Shown here: one piece after another, positions 60,073 to 64,000 of the stretch | Numbering within the stretch: the stretch's first letter is position 1 | How the letters are laid out: each line of letters starts with the position of its first letter | Program-made: the position numbers and the translations under genes | The notes under the pieces: generated by a model | What the model saw: the letters and a program-made list of their open reading frames with translations, nothing else | Database searches by the model: none | What the model was told of the DNA's origin: nothing | NCBI GenBank assembly: GCA_946414025.1 | Contig: CAMKMX010000004.1 | Location: forward strand, 1 to 64,000 | Source: an uncultured Fibrobacter sp. | Lineage (GTDB): Bacteria > Fibrobacterota > Fibrobacteria > Fibrobacterales > Fibrobacteraceae | DNA length: 64,000 nucleotides | Direction of reading: 5' to 3'

Positions 60073-62480
60073 TACTTACCTATGACATCCAGGGGATACA
60101 CGCAACGGAATCCAAGAGTTTCAGACCAATACCTGGGGTCTTCGTCATCCCTGACAGACATATTAAGCATCTTTTCCTTGTCTTTCCAGGAACCGCCCTT
60201 GTAAACCCTAGTGGAGCCGAACAGTGCGCCTGTCGGGTTAGAAGATTCCACCCAGAACGAAAGCATAAAGTACTTGTCGCGGGTCCATTCGGCCACATTG
60301 CCGGACATGTCATAAATGCCCCAGGCATTGGGTTTCTTGGTAGCCACCTGTTGCGGTCCATAGGCTTCATCTTCTTTACGCTTGTTGTAGGAGTTTTCCC
60401 TGTAGATGGCGTAAACAGATGGATCCGGAACAGAATCCAGCACCCAGGGTGATCCTTCGATACTCCCTGCACGGCCAGCAAATTCCCACTGGGCCTCAGT
60501 CGGCAAGTCTCCACCGTTTACCTGGCACACCTTACGGGCGTTTTCCCAGTTGATGTTGTGGACCGGTTTTTGCGGGTGGAAGAAGGTTGACTTGTCCTTG
60601 ACCCGTTCGGCAGAATCAACACGGAGCATAATCTTTTCCATGAGTTCCTGAGTCATTTCGGTCACCATCATGGCAAAGGGAGACATTTCCACCACATTGC
60701 CGTAGTAGCGGAACGAGCCAGAATCCAGAACCACCAACTTGCCGCGAAGGGGATCGTTCACGATTTTCTTTGCAGGTTCGGCCTGGCTTGAAGACGAAGG
60801 AATCTCCACCGAGGAAGAACTGACCACAGCCCCGGACGAAGAGGAAACCTCTTCTACCGCTGGAGGAACGGGCTTCGGGAACAACCAGTCCTGGACTTCC
60901 TGCTGTTCAAAGATATACTGGGGCAACATGAAACTGCCCTGAGCTTCAATAATCTGGTCAGCGACCTGGATTTCCAATTTCACATAGCGGTAATGGTGTC
61001 TCGTGAGGCCATCTTTCCCATAAATCCACACGGGCTTGTTGTTCTGCAAAGAAACGATAATCCTAGCGCTCCCGTCCGAGGCGGCAAGAAGCGCCGCCAA
61101 AGAATCAGAAGCATAGCCCGGAACATGTCCTTTCCAGGTTACGTCGTAACGGAAAACGGGCTGACTAAACTTGAGGATCAGGAAATCCGCCTGGGCCTTT
61201 GCCTGGACAGGCGCTATAGCCGATGCGCTAGAAGACGCGGGCAGATTTGCAGCCGGAGCGGCCGTTGAATCAGCTTTAACTGTAGAGTCCGAAGCAACCG
61301 TTGAATCAGCAGCAACCGCAGAATCCGTTGCAGCCACAGATTCCGCCGCAGGGGCAGGGACAACAGGATAGACCAGGACAGCACCAGCAGGCTCTGGCAA
61401 GGTTGTAACTGTGTCGTAGAAAATTGAATCGGGCACCAGGTAAAAGCGGGCCGGTAGCGCATGGAGACTATCGAATTTCTGCTTGAAGGCCTGGTCGATA
61501 GCAGAAACACCAGACAGCTTTGACTTACGCCACAAGTCCAAGGCCTCCGTATGCACCACATCGTAGCGGGTCGAATAGGCCTTGTAAGTAGGATCGGTCT
61601 CGTCGATTCCCACAGAAACCGCCAGTTTCTTAGGAGGATACACCTTGGCAAAATCGTTGGTATCTATAGAATTCAGCACCGAAATAAGTTCTCCAACATA
61701 GTTATCGTAGAGAACTTCCGTATATTCAAGATTCGGGGTGGCGGCAATCTGCTCCACCGTCACAGAAACAGGACTTGTCGCAGGCGCGACCGATTGAATC
61801 TGAACAAGATTGGGTTTGAAAAGCAAAGTCTTTCCACTCTGGACCATTCCAATATCCGTAAACGGTATAAAACCGTCTGCCGAGAATACAAAGGCATAGG
61901 GACCGGGTGCTACTGGAGAAATGGTCTTACCCACATTGCGAAGCCTGCTGTCCAGAGACGATATCTTTATGGCCTTGATGGAACTTTCCACCTTGACAAC
62001 ACCCGGGAGCGGGTCTTCGTTCAGCACCTGCCAACGACCGTTCTTCATGAAAAGCAGCTTGGGCACTCTAGGAGAATAGATGTAGTCCTTGTCGAAATAG
62101 ATATCCTTTTCATCCTGGAAGGCCTTGGAATTCTTGGTGGGGTAAAAACGCAACCGAATCACATCAAATGCAGTGAGCTGGTTCTTTTCCAGACTAAAGG
62201 CATGAAGTCGTCCATAATTCGCAGGATCGACCTTCCCTTGGACCCAGTAGTATTCCTTGGGGGTTTTCTTGTGACGCAAAAAGAGGGCGTTTTCCTTCAA
62301 GGGCAGCGTAGGTGCAGTAGTCGTCACCGAACCAGGTATCCTGATGGCCATTTCGGGAAAGGGCTCAAAGAGTTCCCCGACCTTGTACTGTTCCTCGGCC
62401 ACCCTAAACATCTTGTCGCCATCGGCAAGAGCCAACACCGGCAACAAAAGCAAAACGGGCAGAATGCGCAACAAATGCAT
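60072..62480 (-). CDS. Exported protein with C-terminal SUMF1 (formylglycine-enzyme-like) domain
   Basis: 802 residues with a signal peptide (MHLLRILPVLLLLPVLALA). A long mixed N-terminal region (about 25-400) and Ser/Ala/Pro-rich linkers (about 400-430 and 560-580) lead to the SUMF1 domain (about 582-802): PVHNINWENARKVCQVNGGDLPTEAQWEFAGRAG, NAWGIYDMSGNVAEWTRDKY and SWKDKEKMLNMSVRDDEDPRYWSETLGFRCV. The active-site Cys pair of true formylglycine enzymes is not evident, so it is more likely a binding or structural domain, as in gliding/type IX-secretion lipoproteins. An AGGAG site precedes the ATG. Confidence 0.8.
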   Translation of the reverse strand: MHLLRILPVLLLLPVLALADGDKMFRVAEEQYKVGELFEPFPEMAIRIPGSVTTTAPTLPLKENALFLRHKKTPKEYYWVQGKVDPANYGRLHAFSLEKNQLTAFDVIRLRFYPTKNSKAFQDEKDIYFDKDYIYSPRVPKLLFMKNGRWQVLNEDPLPGVVKVESSIKAIKISSLDSRLRNVGKTISPVAPGPYAFVFSADGFIPFTDIGMVQSGKTLLFKPNLVQIQSVAPATSPVSVTVEQIAATPNLEYTEVLYDNYVGELISVLNSIDTNDFAKVYPPKKLAVSVGIDETDPTYKAYSTRYDVVHTEALDLWRKSKLSGVSAIDQAFKQKFDSLHALPARFYLVPDSIFYDTVTTLPEPAGAVLVYPVVPAPAAESVAATDSAVAADSTVASDSTVKADSTAAPAANLPASSSASAIAPVQAKAQADFLILKFSQPVFRYDVTWKGHVPGYASDSLAALLAASDGSARIIVSLQNNKPVWIYGKDGLTRHHYRYVKLEIQVADQIIEAQGSFMLPQYIFEQQEVQDWLFPKPVPPAVEEVSSSSGAVVSSSSVEIPSSSSQAEPAKKIVNDPLRGKLVVLDSGSFRYYGNVVEMSPFAMMVTEMTQELMEKIMLRVDSAERVKDKSTFFHPQKPVHNINWENARKVCQVNGGDLPTEAQWEFAGRAGSIEGSPWVLDSVPDPSVYAIYRENSYNKRKEDEAYGPQQVATKKPNAWGIYDMSGNVAEWTRDKYFMLSFWVESSNPTGALFGSTRVYKGGSWKDKEKMLNMSVRDDEDPRYWSETLGFRCVYPLDVIGK

Positions 62481-62590
62481 AATCGCTCCTGTAAATTCTC
62501 CTAGACGTCGCCTCTCGGCGGCTATTTTCAGAAAAGATAATTACTTGGGGCGATTTTCATAACCGAAAAGCCGCTCCTACGGCCGAAAAA

Positions 62591-64000
62591 TCAGTTATTT
62601 GCGCCCATTTTCAGCAAATAACCGCCCTGACTACCGCCAGTGGGGCCCAATTCCACCTTCCAGTCCGCCATGCGGATAATGTCGGGGTGATGCTCAATGA
62701 CAATCAGGGTGTCGCCACGGGCAGACAGGCGACGCAACAGGTTCCAGAGAATCTGGATATCCTTCAGGTGGAGCCCCGTGGTGGGTTCGTCCAGCAGGTA
62801 TACCATCTCCCCCGCCGATTTCCGGGAAAGTTCCGCCGCAAGTTTCAGCCGCTGGGACTCGCCACCCGAAAGGGTGGTGACCGGCTGGCCCAGCCTCAGG
62901 TAACCGAGGCCCACGTCCCGCAGGCATTCCAGCTTGGGCAAGATTTTCGGCTGGTCCTTGAAGAACTCGCAGGCTTCGTCGATACGCAGGTCCAGAACAT
63001 CGGCGATGTTCTTGCCCTTGAAAGTAACAGTAAGGGTTTCCTGGTTGTAACGCTTACCGCCGCAGACTTCGCAGGTTTCCCAGATATCCGAAAGGAAATG
63101 CATTTCCACCGAGATGGCGCCGCGACCTTCGCAGGCCTCGCAGCGGCCACGGGCCAAGTTGTAACTGAAACGGCCGTAGTCAAAGCCCTTCACCTTGGCC
63201 TGTGGCAGTTTGGCGAATAGCTTGCGTATGTCGTCAAACACGCCCGTGTAGCTCGCGGGCGTGCTGCGAGGCGTTCCGGAGATTGGACTCTGGTCCACCA
63301 GCAACACCTCGCCGCTTTGCTTTTTGCGGCCTCGGGCCTGGAACTTCTTTTTCAGGGCCGGGAAAATTTCATCTACCACCATGGAGCTCTTGCCCGAACC
63401 GGACACGCCACAGACCACGCTGATGGCGCCCTTCGGGAACTTGACGGAAAGGTTCTTCAGGTTGTTTTTCTTGAGCCCCTTGAACTCGTAGAACTCCGAA
63501 TCTTCGGTAACGGGGCGAACCGCCATCTGGTTTGTCACGGGAATAGAACCCGTAAGGTACTTGACAGTCTCGCTCCGGGGGAACTGCTGCAGGGCGTAGG
63601 GCTTGGAAAGCTGCTTTGGAGAGCCTTCCGCCACCACCTCACCGCCAAATTCACCAGCTGCAGGACCCATGTCGATGATGTGGTCCGCCGCCTGCATCAT
63701 CTTCATGTCGTGTTCCACCACCACCAGGGTGTTTCCCAAGTCCCGCAAACGGTACAGAGAATCTAGCAGCTTGGCGGTATCGCTTTCGTGGAGGCCTACC
63801 GTGGGTTCGTCCAAAACGTAGAGCACTCCTTCGAGACCGCTACCGATCTGGCTTGCGAGACGGATACGCTGGGACTCGCCACCGCTCAGGGTGTCGCCCG
63901 CGCGGTCAAGCCCGATGTAGCCAAGGCCCACACTGATGAGGAACTCCAGACGGCCGATGATTTCACGGAACAGGGGCTCCGCCACCGTCTTCTTACTTTC
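62591..64000 (-). CDS. uvrA: Excinuclease ABC subunit A, C-terminal part (cut by window edge)
   Basis: 470 residues are visible; the frame stays open to base 64000. LSGGESQRIRLASQIGSGLEGVLYVLDEPTVGLHESD is the first signature and Walker B. SVVCGVSGSGKSSMVVDEI is the second Walker A. CEACEGRG and CEVCGGKRYNQETL form the zinc finger. TTLSGGESQRLKLAAELSRKSAGEMVYLLDEPTTGLH is the second signature. UvrA scans DNA for bulky damage and loads UvrB. The gene ends KMGANN. Confidence 0.96.
   Translation of the reverse strand, partial: ESKKTVAEPLFREIIGRLEFLISVGLGYIGLDRAGDTLSGGESQRIRLASQIGSGLEGVLYVLDEPTVGLHESDTAKLLDSLYRLRDLGNTLVVVEHDMKMMQAADHIIDMGPAAGEFGGEVVAEGSPKQLSKPYALQQFPRSETVKYLTGSIPVTNQMAVRPVTEDSEFYEFKGLKKNNLKNLSVKFPKGAISVVCGVSGSGKSSMVVDEIFPALKKKFQARGRKKQSGEVLLVDQSPISGTPRSTPASYTGVFDDIRKLFAKLPQAKVKGFDYGRFSYNLARGRCEACEGRGAISVEMHFLSDIWETCEVCGGKRYNQETLTVTFKGKNIADVLDLRIDEACEFFKDQPKILPKLECLRDVGLGYLRLGQPVTTLSGGESQRLKLAAELSRKSAGEMVYLLDEPTTGLHLKDIQILWNLLRRLSARGDTLIVIEHHPDIIRMADWKVELGPTGGSQGGYLLKMGANN

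Overview
The window looks like a chromosomal stretch from a Fibrobacter-type Gram-negative bacterium (Fibrobacterota). The evidence is indirect but consistent: a secreted right-handed beta-helix polysaccharide-active enzyme with a carbohydrate-binding module, Ser-rich linkers and a C-terminal sorting-like domain, a TamA/TamB outer-membrane pair, an OmpA protein with calcium-type repeats, Ser/Ala-rich linkers in another exported protein, and a nuo operon without the NADH-oxidising module. Most genes are GC-rich with strong codon bias. AT-richer patches mark likely acquired DNA at about 1.2-4.0 kb, 33.5-34.6 kb and 42.0-42.4 kb.

Layout. 0-4.3 kb: accessory region with the end of a Fic protein, a small membrane protein, an L,D-transpeptidase, three poorly recognised exported proteins, and a truncated second copy of the transpeptidase 3' end. 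4.3-14.6 kb: housekeeping and envelope genes (Fe/Mn superoxide dismutase, DUF1343/NamZ, SSB, a membrane protein, Asd, RfbD, a hotdog thioesterase, a MATE transporter, a bifunctional Rel/Spo enzyme). 14.7-24.9 kb: nuoA-(BC)-D-H-I-J-K-L-M-N, tightly packed, with NuoB and NuoC fused and no nuoEFG, followed by a terminator and tRNA-Arg(CCT). 25-32.8 kb: MscS, SlyD, an NAD synthetase whose glutaminase domain looks decayed, an HD-GYP protein, pnp and rpsO. 32.8-34.8 kb: repeat-filled intergenic DNA and a toxin-antitoxin island. 34.8-46.5 kb: the secreted beta-helix enzyme, HisS, an SGNH-SGNH-MBOAT O-acylation operon interrupted by a compact GIY-YIG element, and a second HD-GYP protein. 46.7-64 kb: tamB-tamA, an ABC ATPase, a large OmpA protein, RadC, a membrane-anchored TPR/metallopeptidase, YchF, a SUMF1-domain exported protein, and the 3' part of uvrA.

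The most unusual content is non-coding. (1) Many gene-to-gene gaps are filled by degenerate tandem repeats with a 7-bp period. They usually come as an inverted pair of arms, and three of them start with a stem-5 or -6/loop-3 hairpin. They run up to start or stop codons, and one array lies inside a coding region. (2) A GC-rich composite palindromic repeat occurs in several gaps and has also entered the 3' end of an SGNH gene; one piece is identical over 22 bp to a copy 36 kb away in inverted orientation. (3) A 379-bp unit made only of a GIY-YIG nuclease gene between about 45-bp inverted repeats fills the gap in the O-acylation operon, and its outer arms appear to supply ribosome-binding sites. 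No rRNA, CRISPR array, prophage or classical insertion sequence was seen.

All identifications come from reading motifs, lengths and gene order; no database search was possible.
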